64,000 bases of DNA. It comes from Mesobacillus subterraneus (GTDB lineage Bacteria > Bacillota > Bacilli > Bacillales > Cytobacillaceae). Of the stretch, positions 15,402 to 24,065 are shown piece after piece. The position numbers and the translations under genes were made by a program. Position 1 is the first letter of the stretch. Every line of letters begins with the position of its first letter. The stretch spans positions 1,240,001 to 1,304,000 of the forward strand of contig NZ_CP129019.1 of NCBI RefSeq assembly GCF_020524355.2. Reading direction: 5' to 3'. The notes beneath the pieces were generated by a model, which did not search any database, had not been told where the DNA came from, and saw only the letters and a program-made list of their open reading frames with translations.

Positions 15402-15409
15402 ATTTTATG
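15402..15409 (-). promoter_or_regulatory. sigma-E-like -10 element of the cotJ operon
   Basis: On the minus strand CATAAAAT matches the sigma-E -10 CATACANT at all but one fixed position and lies about 30 bp before the cotJA start. The -35 region is not a strong match. Confidence 0.5.
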
Positions 15410-15514
15410 AGCAAAATTTCATTTCATGTTAAATTTGTCTGGGAGGCAGGGATAATTAATAACTTGTAGAATTATATATATATATGGCAGTACTTTAAAT
15501 TTGAGGTGAGTTGA

Positions 15515-16147
15515 ATGTTTGTTAAAAGTATCATGATACCGAAGTACAAATGCATTACTGTTCAACAGGATGAGGCATTGCAAACTGTGCTGGAAAAGTT
15601 GGATGGCAATGAAATTGATGGAGTTCCAGTATTGGATGGTGACAAATATGTTGGCGTCGTCACAAGACATGGGATTTATCAGGAATTCTTCAATACCGGC
15701 GGGCAAAAAGATGAATTTCTGCAAAGTAAATACGCGAAAGACATTTTGACCTTACAGGATCAAATTCTGCATGGCATTGAAGTTTTCGAAACAACATTAG
15801 TGAAATTGAAAGACATTCCGTTAATGGCGGTAATAGATGAGAATGGGAAATTCCAGGGAGCTGTAACCCGCTCAGATGCTCTGGATCAGTTCCAGAGTGC
15901 ATTTGGTGTTCATAGAGAGGGGGTCAGGATTGCGTTTACTTCTGTAGAAACGGAAGGTCGTATCGCAAGGCTGGCAGATATTGCTCACCAGTTCCATGAA
16001 CATATTATATCTTTGGTTACTTTTGATGAGACGGACAAGCTCGTTCGCAGGATCGTCATGAAAATAGAAAAGAAGGACAACATTGACAAGTTTGTCAAGA
16101 AGCTGGAAGAGTCAGGATTCCGCATTCTTGATATTCATGAAGTATGA
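15515..16147 (+). CDS. CBS-pair protein with C-terminal ACT-like domain
   Basis: A 210-residue soluble protein. Two CBS motifs (about residues 1-60 and 75-130; VPVLDGDKYVGVVTRHGIY and MAVIDENGKFQGAVTRSDAL) form a pair that usually binds adenosine nucleotides. The last 75 residues look like an ACT domain. AcuB of B. subtilis has the same layout, but I cannot show orthology. GAGGTGAG precedes the ATG. It is divergent from cotJA. Likely a ligand sensor; target unknown. Confidence 0.75.
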   Translation: MFVKSIMIPKYKCITVQQDEALQTVLEKLDGNEIDGVPVLDGDKYVGVVTRHGIYQEFFNTGGQKDEFLQSKYAKDILTLQDQILHGIEVFETTLVKLKDIPLMAVIDENGKFQGAVTRSDALDQFQSAFGVHREGVRIAFTSVETEGRIARLADIAHQFHEHIISLVTFDETDKLVRRIVMKIEKKDNIDKFVKKLEESGFRILDIHEV

Positions 16148-16189
16148 TTTTTCATAGATAAGAAAGGATAATCATTTACTTCGAGAAAT

Positions 16190-16252
16190 GTCGAGCTCCA
16201 GCGCCTAGCACCTCGAGACGTTTCGGTGCTGACCAAGGCGCTTCCGCTTTTC
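16190..16252 (+). repeat. interspersed repeat, short form, copy 2
   Basis: About 60 bp: GAGCTCCAGCGCCTAGCACC, TCGAGACG, then GCTGACCAAGGCGCTTCCGC and TTTTCTTA. It contains only the outer blocks of the family; the central GAAGTCGTTCTTTGACTTC block is missing. Confidence 0.8.
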
Positions 16253-16308
16253 TTAATACGGAAATAAAGACAAGGGCCTTTCATACATTGTGTATGGGAG
16301 GTTTTTGT

Positions 16309-16695
16309 ATGCTTTGGAAATTTTTCAGGTTGGTCATTGGACTGCTATGCGGTTATCTGTTTGTCCTTTCTCTGGCAGCGATATTTCCGTTCTCCTCTGG
16401 AGGGTTCCTGGGTGAGTTTATTTTAAATCCATTTGAGTACCTTGCTGGTGCAGTGGCACTTGTATTCGGAATGTATGCACTTGGAGGATTGATCAGAGAT
16501 GGAGGAGTTGCTGTCATAAGAGCATATAAAGGCAATGAAAACTCAGTACCTGATATTATTTTAGCCATTGCCTGTCTAGGCTCATTTTATCTGCTTTTAC
16601 CGTTAGGAGCTTGGCAGACAGCAGTATTTTTCGTTTTCTGCTTGCTTTATGGTATGATGTCATTTAGTTCAACAGAGGGCACGAATGAAAGCTAG
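16309..16695 (+). CDS. hypothetical membrane protein upstream of ypbG
   Basis: A 128-residue protein with about four hydrophobic helices separated by short loops (LVIGLLCGYLFVLSLAAI; YLAGAVALVFGMYALGGLI; IILAIACLGSFYLLLPLGA; TAVFFVFCLLYGMMSF). There is no recognisable catalytic motif. The ATG at 16309 is chosen because GGGAGG lies seven bases upstream; an earlier ATG at 16288 has no site. It ends 33 bases before ypbG and is likely in the same transcript. Function unknown. Confidence 0.65.
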   Translation: MLWKFFRLVIGLLCGYLFVLSLAAIFPFSSGGFLGEFILNPFEYLAGAVALVFGMYALGGLIRDGGVAVIRAYKGNENSVPDIILAIACLGSFYLLLPLGAWQTAVFFVFCLLYGMMSFSSTEGTNES

Positions 16696-16728
16696 ATGAA
16701 GCTAGATAAAGATTTGCGGGAGGAAGAA

Positions 16729-17517
16729 ATGGAGTTCATTTATTTTATACTTGGAATGCTGCTGATCGGCAGCTTCCTTCTACTATATATGTACCGCCAG
16801 GCCTTTACAGACAGAGTATTGAATCAAGAAATCCGGTTGAAGGATTTTCCGGAGAGCTTTGGGGCTGTTAAAATCTTTTTTATATCAGATATCCATAAGC
16901 GGACTATTCAAGATTCGATAGTCAACGAGGTGAAAGGAAAGGCCGATCTTGTAGTTATTGGAGGAGATCTTGCGGAAAAAGGCGTTCCTTTAGAGAGGGT
17001 GTCTGCCAATATAGAAAAATTAAAGACGATTGCCCCAGTATTCTTCGTCTGGGGAAACAATGATTATGAATTTAACTCACATGAACTAGACTCACTCCTT
17101 TACCACCTGGGTGTTAAAGTTCTTGACAACACAGCAGTGAAATTTGAATCGGGTACTGGGGATGTATTACATATTTTAGGTATTGATGATTTAAGTCTAG
17201 GTAAAAGCAGACTGGACCTGGCAATCCGTGATGCTGGTGAAGAAGGATTCAAGATTCTAGTTAGTCATAACCCTGCCATCGTCAACAGCCTCAAGCCAGA
17301 GCATAATATCAGTCTCGTCTTAAGCGGGCATACACATGGGGGACAGATCAGGGTATTCGGGTTCGGTCCTTATGAATTAGGCGGTATTAAAACGAAGAAT
17401 AGTGCAACAGTGCTTACCAGCAATGGATACGGCACAACTGCTGTGCCTCTTAGACTTGGAGCCAGAGCGGAGACCCATTTACTTACATTGACTGCGGATT
17501 CTAAAACAGCAGATTGA
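16729..17517 (+). CDS. ypbG: membrane-anchored metallophosphoesterase YpbG
   Basis: A 262-residue calcineurin-like phosphoesterase. An N-terminal hydrophobic helix (about residues 2-24) precedes the catalytic domain with the metal motifs DIHKRT, GGDLAEKG, WGNND(Y), SHNP and SGHTHGGQ. Metal-dependent hydrolysis of a phosphoester is expected; the natural substrate is unknown. The ATG at 16729 has GGGAGG five bases upstream. The order ypbF-ypbG-ypbH of B. subtilis is kept except for the insertion of cotJ and two other genes. Confidence 0.85.
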   Translation: MEFIYFILGMLLIGSFLLLYMYRQAFTDRVLNQEIRLKDFPESFGAVKIFFISDIHKRTIQDSIVNEVKGKADLVVIGGDLAEKGVPLERVSANIEKLKTIAPVFFVWGNNDYEFNSHELDSLLYHLGVKVLDNTAVKFESGTGDVLHILGIDDLSLGKSRLDLAIRDAGEEGFKILVSHNPAIVNSLKPEHNISLVLSGHTHGGQIRVFGFGPYELGGIKTKNSATVLTSNGYGTTAVPLRLGARAETHLLTLTADSKTAD

Positions 17518-17581
17518 AGTTTTACACATGAGCAGCAACACGGCTATAATCGGTAGTACTGGTAATAACGGAGGTTTTAGG

Positions 17582-18493
17582 ATGGGGAACGACACAGGGA
17601 AATTCAATATTAAAGCAGTATCCAAAATGCTTGGTATTCAGCCTGGGACACTCAGGGCTTGGGAAAGAAGATATCAGATGATTGCCCCTGTCAGAAATGA
17701 ATCCGGTCATCGATTGTATACCGAAGAGCATGTAGAAATTTTGCGGTGGCTGATCTCAAAAATAAATCAAGGCTTCACCATCAGCCAGGCTGTGTCTTTG
17801 CTTGAAAACTCAGCTATATCAAATGAAAAGGCTGAAGTGCCTTCACGGGACATGTTAGATGAGATTGGAGACAATCTGTTGACTGCACTTCTGGAGTTCA
17901 ATAGCTCCAAAGCTCATGAATTGATTAACCAGGCCTTCAGTTTGTTTACAATCGATAAAACTGTTATTGATTTATTAGGCCCGATTTTGATTAAGGTAGG
18001 CGATTTATGGGAAGAGGGAAGTATAACGACTGCACATGAGCATTTTGCTTCGTCTTTTATACGTTCGAGAATTGAAGGTTTATCAAATTCATTTCCACAC
18101 AATTCGTTTCTGCCAAAGTCAATTGCTGTCTGCGGGCCTGGAGAAAGACATGAATTAGGCTTATTAATCTTTACATTGTATCTAAGGCGAAAAGGATTTG
18201 AGGTAGTCTTCCTAGGTACAAGCCTTGCCGAGAATGATCTTGAAGTAGTGGTGGAAAAGGTGAAACCCAAATTCCTCTTCTTATCCTGCACTCTTGATGA
18301 AAATATAGAGGCAACTTTGAAGCTCGCCGAGGAGGTTAATAAAGTCTATCCAGATCTTATAGTTGGGCTGGGTGGAATAGCCATTGACTCCATACCGTTA
18401 GAACAGCGGGAAGAATATAAAGAGAACATTGTTGGCATGACAAGAGCGGAATGGGAAAAATGGTTGAAAAAGCGCATTGATCAAATTAAATAA
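17582..18493 (+). CDS. MerR-family regulator with B12-binding domain (CarH/LitR-like)
   Basis: A 303-residue protein. An N-terminal MerR helix-turn-helix (about residues 10-75; FNIKAVSKMLGIQPGTLRAW ending in the ERRY turn) is followed by a four-helix B12-cap region and a C-terminal Rossmann-like B12 domain. WEEGSITTAHEH fits the W-x9-EH motif and ERHELG fits E-x-H-x-x-G, both typical of CarH-type adenosylcobalamin photoreceptors. So it may be a light- or B12-responsive repressor. ATG chosen from GGAGGTTTTAGG upstream. Its targets are unknown; no carotenoid genes are in the window. Confidence 0.82.
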   Translation: MGNDTGKFNIKAVSKMLGIQPGTLRAWERRYQMIAPVRNESGHRLYTEEHVEILRWLISKINQGFTISQAVSLLENSAISNEKAEVPSRDMLDEIGDNLLTALLEFNSSKAHELINQAFSLFTIDKTVIDLLGPILIKVGDLWEEGSITTAHEHFASSFIRSRIEGLSNSFPHNSFLPKSIAVCGPGERHELGLLIFTLYLRRKGFEVVFLGTSLAENDLEVVVEKVKPKFLFLSCTLDENIEATLKLAEEVNKVYPDLIVGLGGIAIDSIPLEQREEYKENIVGMTRAEWEKWLKKRIDQIK

Positions 18494-18558
18494 CTCACCA
18501 ACCTGCGATATTTTCATAAACTAAAATAAGAGCTTTGTCGATGGCAGGGGGCATGAAT

Positions 18559-19143
18559 ATGCGCTTGGAACGATTAACCAACAATAAAATTAAGATATTC
18601 CTTACGATAGATGACTTATCCGACCGGGGATTGACCAAAGAGGATATATGGAAAGATTCGATGAAGTGGCATCAGCTTTTTCACGATATGCTAGAGGAAG
18701 CCAGCGAAGAATTCGATTTGGATATCATCGGTTCAGTTGCAGTGGAAATCTTCTCATTGCATGCCCAGGGGATGGTCATGATCGTCACAATGATCGAACA
18801 GGATGAAGATGAGGAACAGTTTGATGATGGGATTATCGAAATGCAGGTCACGGTCGATGGAAGCGAAGACATTTTGTTTGAATTCAAAAATGTCGAAGAC
18901 GTTATCCAGTTGGCAAAAAGACTTCTGGACTCCGGTATTGAAGGAGGCAGCCTGCATTTCATGAATGATCATTATTACTTGCTTATGAATGGAATAATGC
19001 CTGATGAGACCACTAAGACAGTGTCTTTAATGGCGGAATATGGAGTTCCATCAATATTGAGCATCCACAGACTGCTCGAATATGGGAACGAGATTATGGA
19101 AGAACGTGCAGTCGAAAGCCTTGTCCATTATTTTATAAAATAA
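18559..19143 (+). CDS. mecB: adaptor protein MecB (YpbH, MecA paralogue)
   Basis: A 194-residue protein of the MecA family, which brings substrates to the ClpC unfoldase. It starts MRLERLTNNKIKIFLTIDDL, the N-terminal substrate-binding part, has a long acidic linker (EQDEDEEQFDDG, about residues 85-96) and a C-terminal ClpC-binding domain. The length equals that of B. subtilis YpbH. The ATG at 18559 follows AGGGGG. Position before gudB agrees with ypbH; a longer reading from 18535 would not start with the family N terminus. Confidence 0.88.
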   Translation: MRLERLTNNKIKIFLTIDDLSDRGLTKEDIWKDSMKWHQLFHDMLEEASEEFDLDIIGSVAVEIFSLHAQGMVMIVTMIEQDEDEEQFDDGIIEMQVTVDGSEDILFEFKNVEDVIQLAKRLLDSGIEGGSLHFMNDHYYLLMNGIMPDETTKTVSLMAEYGVPSILSIHRLLEYGNEIMEERAVESLVHYFIK

Positions 19144-19165
19144 TGGATGGCTTCGGCTTTTTTTA
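19117..19165 (+). terminator. mecB terminator with a 22-bp perfect palindrome
   Basis: CCATTATTTTA/TAAAATAATGG (19125-19146) is a perfect palindrome spanning the mecB stop. AGCC and GGCT extend the stem, and GGCTTCGGC followed by seven T lies just after. Confidence 0.7.
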
Positions 19166-19416
19166 TGGAAGATTTTGTGCTGGAAAGGTGCTTGTGGAAT
19201 TTGCCGCTTTAGGCAAAAATAGGGCTGATTGCTAAGGTGGGATTTTTAGAGAATTTTTATGGAGTTATCTTCAAATCTGACTCTTAAAATACAGTCTTGT
19301 CACCAAACAATGTCTTATTATTCTGTTAATTTATTATCAAGTCAATAATAATAAGGACTTGAATGGTAGCGTTTTCATTTAATAATCAAAAAATGCGGAA
19401 AACTGTTTTTTTCTTC

Positions 19417-19444
19417 TTGCATAAAATATCCAAAGGTGTATACT
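19417..19444 (+). promoter_or_regulatory. sigma-A promoter of gudB
   Basis: TTGCAT (19417-19422) and TATACT (19439-19444) with a 16-bp spacer, about 50 bp before the gudB ATG. The gap upstream (19166-19416) is A/T-rich and shows no gene. Confidence 0.6.
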
Positions 19445-19494
19445 AATCCATGAAAGAAGACAACATCCGCAAAAGTGATTTAGGAGGTTTATCA

Positions 19495-20772
19495 ATGGTA
19501 GCCGCAAACGGTAATGAAAATCCAAATAAAGAAGACAAACATGACGTCTTACGATCTACACAAACTGTTATTCACAAGGCTTTGGAAAAACTCGGATACC
19601 CTGATGAGGTTTTTGAGCTTTTAAAGGAGCCGCTCAGGATGATGACAGTAAAAATTCCTGTCAGGATGGATGACGGATCTGTTAAAGTCTTTACTGGCTA
19701 CCGGGCGCAGCACAATGATGCAGTGGGTCCAACAAAGGGAGGAATACGTTTCCATCCAAACGTATCGGAGAAAGAAGTAAAAGCTTTATCAATCTGGATG
19801 AGCTTGAAATGCGGCATCGTCGATTTGCCGTACGGCGGCGGTAAAGGCGGGATCGTATGTGATCCTCGCGATATGTCGTTCAGGGAACTGGAAAGATTGA
19901 GCCGGGGATATGTACGTGCGATCAGCCAGATCGTAGGACCAACAAAAGACATCCCGGCACCTGATGTTTTCACAAACTCTCAGATTATGGCTTGGATGAT
20001 GGACGAATACAGCCGTATCGATGAATTTAACTCTCCAGGATTCATTACAGGCAAGCCGCTGGTACTCGGTGGTTCACATGGTCGTGAATCAGCAACAGCA
20101 AAAGGGGTTACGATTTGTATCCGCGAAGCTGCAAAGAAAAAGGGAATAGAGCTTGAAGGCGCAAGAGTGGTTGTCCAGGGATTTGGAAATGCCGGAAGCT
20201 ACTTGACCAAATTTATGCATGATGCTGGTGCAAAAATCATCGGTATTTCAGATGCATACGGAGCGCTGCATGACCCAGAAGGACTCGATATCGATTACTT
20301 GCTTGACCGTCGTGACAGCTTTGGTACAGTAACCAAATTATTCAATAATACAATTACAAATAAAGAATTGTTGGAACTTGATTGTGATATTCTTGTTCCA
20401 GCTGCAATAGAAAATCAAATTACTGAAGATAATGCCCACAATATCAGGGCTAGTATCGTCGTTGAGGCTGCGAACGGTCCGACGACGCTGGAAGCAACAG
20501 AAATCCTTACAGAGCGCGGCATCCTGCTTGTACCTGACGTCCTTGCCTCTGCTGGTGGAGTAACCGTTTCTTACTTTGAATGGGTACAAAATAACCAGGG
20601 GTATTATTGGACGGAGGATGAAGTAGAAGAGAAGCTCGAAAAAGTCATGGTGAAATCCTTTGACAGTATCTATGATACAGCCCAGACCCGCAGAGTAGAC
20701 ATGCGTCTTGCTGCTTATATGGTCGGTGTCCGCAAAATGGCTGAAGCAAGCCGCTTCAGAGGCTGGATTTAA
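19495..20772 (+). CDS. gudB: NAD-specific glutamate dehydrogenase
   Basis: A 425-residue enzyme converting glutamate to 2-oxoglutarate and ammonia with NAD. The active-site region contains GPTKGGIRFHP and LPYGGGKGGI with the catalytic lysine, and the Rossmann motif is GFGNAGS. The ATG at 19495 follows TAGGAGG; an earlier start at 19450 lacks a site. The 9-bp duplication that inactivates gudB in B. subtilis 168 is not present, so the enzyme should be active. It precedes ypdA as in B. subtilis. Confidence 0.95.
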   Translation: MVAANGNENPNKEDKHDVLRSTQTVIHKALEKLGYPDEVFELLKEPLRMMTVKIPVRMDDGSVKVFTGYRAQHNDAVGPTKGGIRFHPNVSEKEVKALSIWMSLKCGIVDLPYGGGKGGIVCDPRDMSFRELERLSRGYVRAISQIVGPTKDIPAPDVFTNSQIMAWMMDEYSRIDEFNSPGFITGKPLVLGGSHGRESATAKGVTICIREAAKKKGIELEGARVVVQGFGNAGSYLTKFMHDAGAKIIGISDAYGALHDPEGLDIDYLLDRRDSFGTVTKLFNNTITNKELLELDCDILVPAAIENQITEDNAHNIRASIVVEAANGPTTLEATEILTERGILLVPDVLASAGGVTVSYFEWVQNNQGYYWTEDEVEEKLEKVMVKSFDSIYDTAQTRRVDMRLAAYMVGVRKMAEASRFRGWI

Positions 20773-20807
20773 TATTTGAAAAGGGTTCTTCATTGAATAT
20801 TACGATC

Positions 20808-20843
20808 AAATCTCCTATCATTTAATGATGGGAGATTTCTTTA
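20808..20843 (+). terminator. gudB terminator
   Basis: AAATCTCC (20808-20815) pairs with GGAGATTT (20830-20837), with inner ATCA/TGAT pairing, followed by CTTTATAT. Confidence 0.7.
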
Positions 20844-20891
20844 TATATCCTGTTACGGTTTATATAGATCCATAAGGAGTGATTTTGCTAC

Positions 20892-21860
20892 ATGAATAAG
20901 GAAGATGTCATTATTGTTGGAGGAGTCCCATGTGGTCTTTCTGCCGCCATTGCTTTGCAGAAAAAGGGTATGAATCCGCTTATCATCGAAAAAGGTAATA
21001 TTGTCAATGCGATTTATAATTATCCAACCCACCAGACTTTTTTTAGCAGCAGTGAAAAACTTGCTATAGGCGATGTACCCTTCATTACTGAGAACCTTAA
21101 ACCAAAGCGTAATCAGGCGCTGGTTTATTACCGGGAAGTCGTGAAGCTGGAAAAGCTTAGAGTGAATAAATATGAGAGGGTCACAGAAATAGTTAAAAGC
21201 CAGGAATCCCTTTTTGAAGTGACAACAGATAAACAGAAATACATCGCGCAAAATATTGTCATCGCCACTGGTTATTATGATAATCCTAACTTCATGGGTA
21301 TCCCGGGCGAAGAGCTTGAAAAGGTCTCGCACTACTTCAAGGAGGCACATCCTTTCTTTGACATGGATGTTGCAGTCATTGGTGGGAAGAACTCAAGTGT
21401 GGATGCAGGGATCGAGCTAGAGAAGGCCGGGGCGAGAGTAACTGTCCTTTATCGAGGAGCAGAGTATTCGCCAAGCATTAAACCGTGGGTGCTGCCAGAA
21501 TTCGAGGCACTAGTTAAAACAGGTGTTGTTGATATGGTATTTAACGCACAAGTCAAAGAAATCACTAAGGACTCCATTGTTTATGAACAGGATGGGGAAT
21601 TGGTGGAATTGAAAAATGACCATGTATTCGCAATGACTGGTTATCTACGGCCGGATCACACTTTCCTTCAAAAGATGGGCGTGAAAATCGAGGCGGAAAC
21701 AGGACGTCCCCATTTTGATCCAGAAACTATGGAGACAAATGTACCAGGTATCTATATTGCAGGAGTAATTGCGGCTGGTAATAATGCTAATGAAATTTTT
21801 ATAGAGAATGGACGATTCCATGGAGGCCAGATTGCAGAAGCTATCTCAAGCCAATCTTAA
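20892..21860 (+). CDS. ypdA: bacillithiol disulfide reductase YpdA
   Basis: A 322-residue FAD/NADPH flavoprotein of the thioredoxin-reductase-like family that reduces bacillithiol disulfide in Bacillus. N-terminal FAD motif IIVGGVPCGLSAAIALQKKG, where PCG contains the conserved cysteine; second dinucleotide motif VAVIGGKNSSVDAGIELEKAG; and C-terminal ETNVPGIYIAGVIAAGNNAN. Length agrees with B. subtilis (324). AAGGAGTGA lies upstream of the ATG. Monocistronic between two terminators. Confidence 0.93.
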   Translation: MNKEDVIIVGGVPCGLSAAIALQKKGMNPLIIEKGNIVNAIYNYPTHQTFFSSSEKLAIGDVPFITENLKPKRNQALVYYREVVKLEKLRVNKYERVTEIVKSQESLFEVTTDKQKYIAQNIVIATGYYDNPNFMGIPGEELEKVSHYFKEAHPFFDMDVAVIGGKNSSVDAGIELEKAGARVTVLYRGAEYSPSIKPWVLPEFEALVKTGVVDMVFNAQVKEITKDSIVYEQDGELVELKNDHVFAMTGYLRPDHTFLQKMGVKIEAETGRPHFDPETMETNVPGIYIAGVIAAGNNANEIFIENGRFHGGQIAEAISSQS

Positions 21861-21871
21861 AGTAAATGAAA

Positions 21872-21902
21872 GAAAGCGGTGCCTGAATGGCACCGCTTTG
21901 TT
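21872..21902 (+). terminator. ypdA terminator
   Basis: AAAGCGGTGCC (21873-21883) pairs with GGCACCGCTTT (21889-21899), then GTTT. Confidence 0.85.
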
Positions 21903-21965
21903 TACGGAACGGGAACAAAAAATGGAGGCAGGTTAATCTTTATAAAGGCACAACTAAGGTGGATT

Positions 21966-22910
21966 GTACCCTTATGGAGAGCTATCGCATGTTATAAGGA
22001 TAAGATAAGGAGAGAATCGTACCCTTATGGAGAGCTGTCGCGTGTTATAAGGGTACGATAAGGAGAGAATTGTACCCTTATGGAGAGCTATCGCATGTTA
22101 TAAGGATAAGATAAGGGGAGAATCGTACCCTTATGGAGAGCTGTCGCGTGTTATAAGGATACGATAAGTGGAGAATCGTACCCTTATGGAGAGCTATCGC
22201 ATGTTATAAGGATAAGATAAGGAGAGAATCGTACCCTTATGGAGAGCTGTCGCGTGTTATAAGGGTACGATAAGGAGAGAATTGTACCCTTATGGAGAGC
22301 TATCGCATGTTATAAGGATAAGATAAGGGGAGAATCGTACCCTTATGGAGAGCTGTCGCGTGTTATAAGGATACGATGAGTGGAGAATCGTACCCTTATG
22401 GAGAGCTTTTGCATGTTATAAGGATAAGATAAGGAGAGAATTGTACCCTTACGGAGAGCTTTTGCATGTTATAAGGATAAGATAAGGAGAGAATCGTACC
22501 CTTATGGAGAGCTATCGCATGTTATAAGGATAAGATAAGGAGAGAATTGTACCCTTACGGAGAGCTTTTGCATGTTATAAGGATAAGATAAGGAGAGAAT
22601 CGTACCCTTATGGAGAGCTATCGCATGTTATAAGGATAAGATAAGGAGAGAATCGTACCCTTATGGAGAGCTATCGCATGTTATAAGGATAAGATAAGGA
22701 GAGAATTGTACCCTTATGGAGAGCTATCGCATGTTATAAGGATAAGATAAGGAGAGAATTGTACCCTTACGGAGAGCTTTTGCATGTTATAAGGATAAGA
22801 TAAGGAGAGAATCGTACCCTTATGGAGAGCCATCGCGTGTTATAAGGATACGATAAGTGGAGAATCGTACCCTTATGGAGCTTATCCGATGTCCATAAGG
22901 GAATGCTTCC
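21966..22910. repeat. 53-bp tandem repeat array, 17 units
   Basis: The unit starts GTACCCTTATGGAGAGCT, continues ATCGCATGTTATAAGGATAA and ends GATAAGGAGAGAATC. The first GTACCC is at 21966 and the last at 22867, exactly 17 x 53 bp apart. Each unit has an inverted repeat, GTACCCTTAT with ATAAGGGTAC or the weaker ATAAGGATA. Variants (ATCGCATG, GTCGCGTG, TTTGCATG) alternate in blocks, so the array grew by multi-unit duplication. The end is a perfect hairpin CCCTTATGG/CCATAAGGG (22870-22901). It lies between the convergent ypdA and ansA genes and has no credible coding sequence. Confidence 0.95.
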
Positions 22911-22926
22911 TTATGGTCACTGAAAA

Positions 22927-22968
22927 AATAACGCGGTGCCTGCATACATACAGGCACCGCGTTTTTCA
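22927..22968. terminator. ansA terminator (bidirectional)
   Basis: ACGCGGTGCCTG (22931-22942) pairs with CAGGCACCGCGT (22951-22962). T runs follow on both strands. Confidence 0.85.
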
Positions 22969-22991
22969 TATATTGTCTCTGTTATATCATT

Positions 22992-23963
22992 TTAAAACAT
23001 GAACATCTCGGCTATTTCATCCATCTGATCTGTTTTAGCAAGAGCGACTTGCAGTTTGATTCTTGCTTTTTGCCCGTTGAGACCGTTTGAGAAGATGACA
23101 CCCAATTCCTTAAGATGTTTGCCTCCGCCTTCATAGCCATAAACATCCTGTACGATTCCAGCGAAGCTTCTGGATACGATCACTACCGGGATATTGTGTT
23201 TAAGAAAATCTTGAACGCCCTCAAGTGCTGCAGGTGGAAGGTTGCCTTGTCCAAGTGCTTCAATCACGACTCCATCGACGTTTAACCCGAGTACGGCTTG
23301 CAGCAAAGAAGAATCCATTCCTGCATGTGCCTTGATCAAGGAGACTTTTTTGCTAATGTCCGCCACCGAATAGTTTTCGTGTTTCGTTGGAGTGTGATGG
23401 AAAAGTACTCCTCGTTTCGTCACGATGCCGATAGGGCCATATTGGGGGCTTTGAAAGGTTGAGATATTGCTAGTATGTGTTTTGGTGACGTTTACTGCTG
23501 TGTGAATCTCGTCATTTAGGACAACAAGCACACCCTTACCGTTTGCATCTGGGCTGGAAGCAACCCTTAAGGAAGAAATTAAATTATATAGCCCATCAGA
23601 ACCGATTTCATTGCTCGACCTCATGGCGCCAGTAACGACGACTGGGAAGCTGGCCTGGCAGGTGAGGTCCAGGAAATAGGCTGTCTCTTCAAGTGTATCT
23701 GTTCCATGGGTGATAACGGCTCCGTCAATGTTGCCCTTTTTATCATAATCCTCAAGGATGTATTTTAACTGCATCATCTCTTTTGGCGTAATATGTGGAG
23801 AGGGTAAATTGAAGGGCTCTTCGACTACAAGGTCAGCCAAACTGGATAAAAGATCCGTTCCCTGTGTCAATGGGTTATTCCTCCCTGGTTTAACTGCTCC
23901 ACTTGTATCTTCACTCATGGATATGGTACCGCCAGTATGAATCAATAAAATATTCTTCTTCAA
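22992..23963 (-). CDS. ansA: L-asparaginase, type I
   Basis: A 323-residue cytoplasmic enzyme hydrolysing asparagine to aspartate and ammonia. The two catalytic threonine motifs are present: LIHTGGTISM near the N terminus and ITHGTDTLEETA near residue 85, the latter with the Thr-Lys-Asp triad partners downstream (GAMRSSNEIGSDG). There is no signal peptide, so it is the type I form. The gene is read toward the repeat array. No aspartase gene (ansB) is adjacent, unlike the ansAB operon of B. subtilis. Confidence 0.92.
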   Translation of the reverse strand: MKKNILLIHTGGTISMSEDTSGAVKPGRNNPLTQGTDLLSSLADLVVEEPFNLPSPHITPKEMMQLKYILEDYDKKGNIDGAVITHGTDTLEETAYFLDLTCQASFPVVVTGAMRSSNEIGSDGLYNLISSLRVASSPDANGKGVLVVLNDEIHTAVNVTKTHTSNISTFQSPQYGPIGIVTKRGVLFHHTPTKHENYSVADISKKVSLIKAHAGMDSSLLQAVLGLNVDGVVIEALGQGNLPPAALEGVQDFLKHNIPVVIVSRSFAGIVQDVYGYEGGGKHLKELGVIFSNGLNGQKARIKLQVALAKTDQMDEIAEMFMF

Positions 23964-24065
23964 ATCTATTACCTCCGAATGACCAGTGAGAAAGAATAAT
24001 AATCCATTTTCTTTCTTCTAATTACATGATACGATTAAAAAAACAAATTGAAAAGAGGACAGCAT

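Noticed and set aside
19495..20772. The gudB 9-bp inactivating duplication known from B. subtilis 168.
   Set aside because: The active-site region reads through with a single copy (KEVKALSIWMS), so the gene appears intact.
21879..22061. A 60-codon open frame after ypdA.
   Set aside because: It starts in the ypdA terminator and runs into the 53-bp array.
21966..22910. CRISPR array.
   Set aside because: The unit repeats whole with no variable spacers, the period contains an internal hairpin, and no cas genes are near. The same holds for the 52-bp array.
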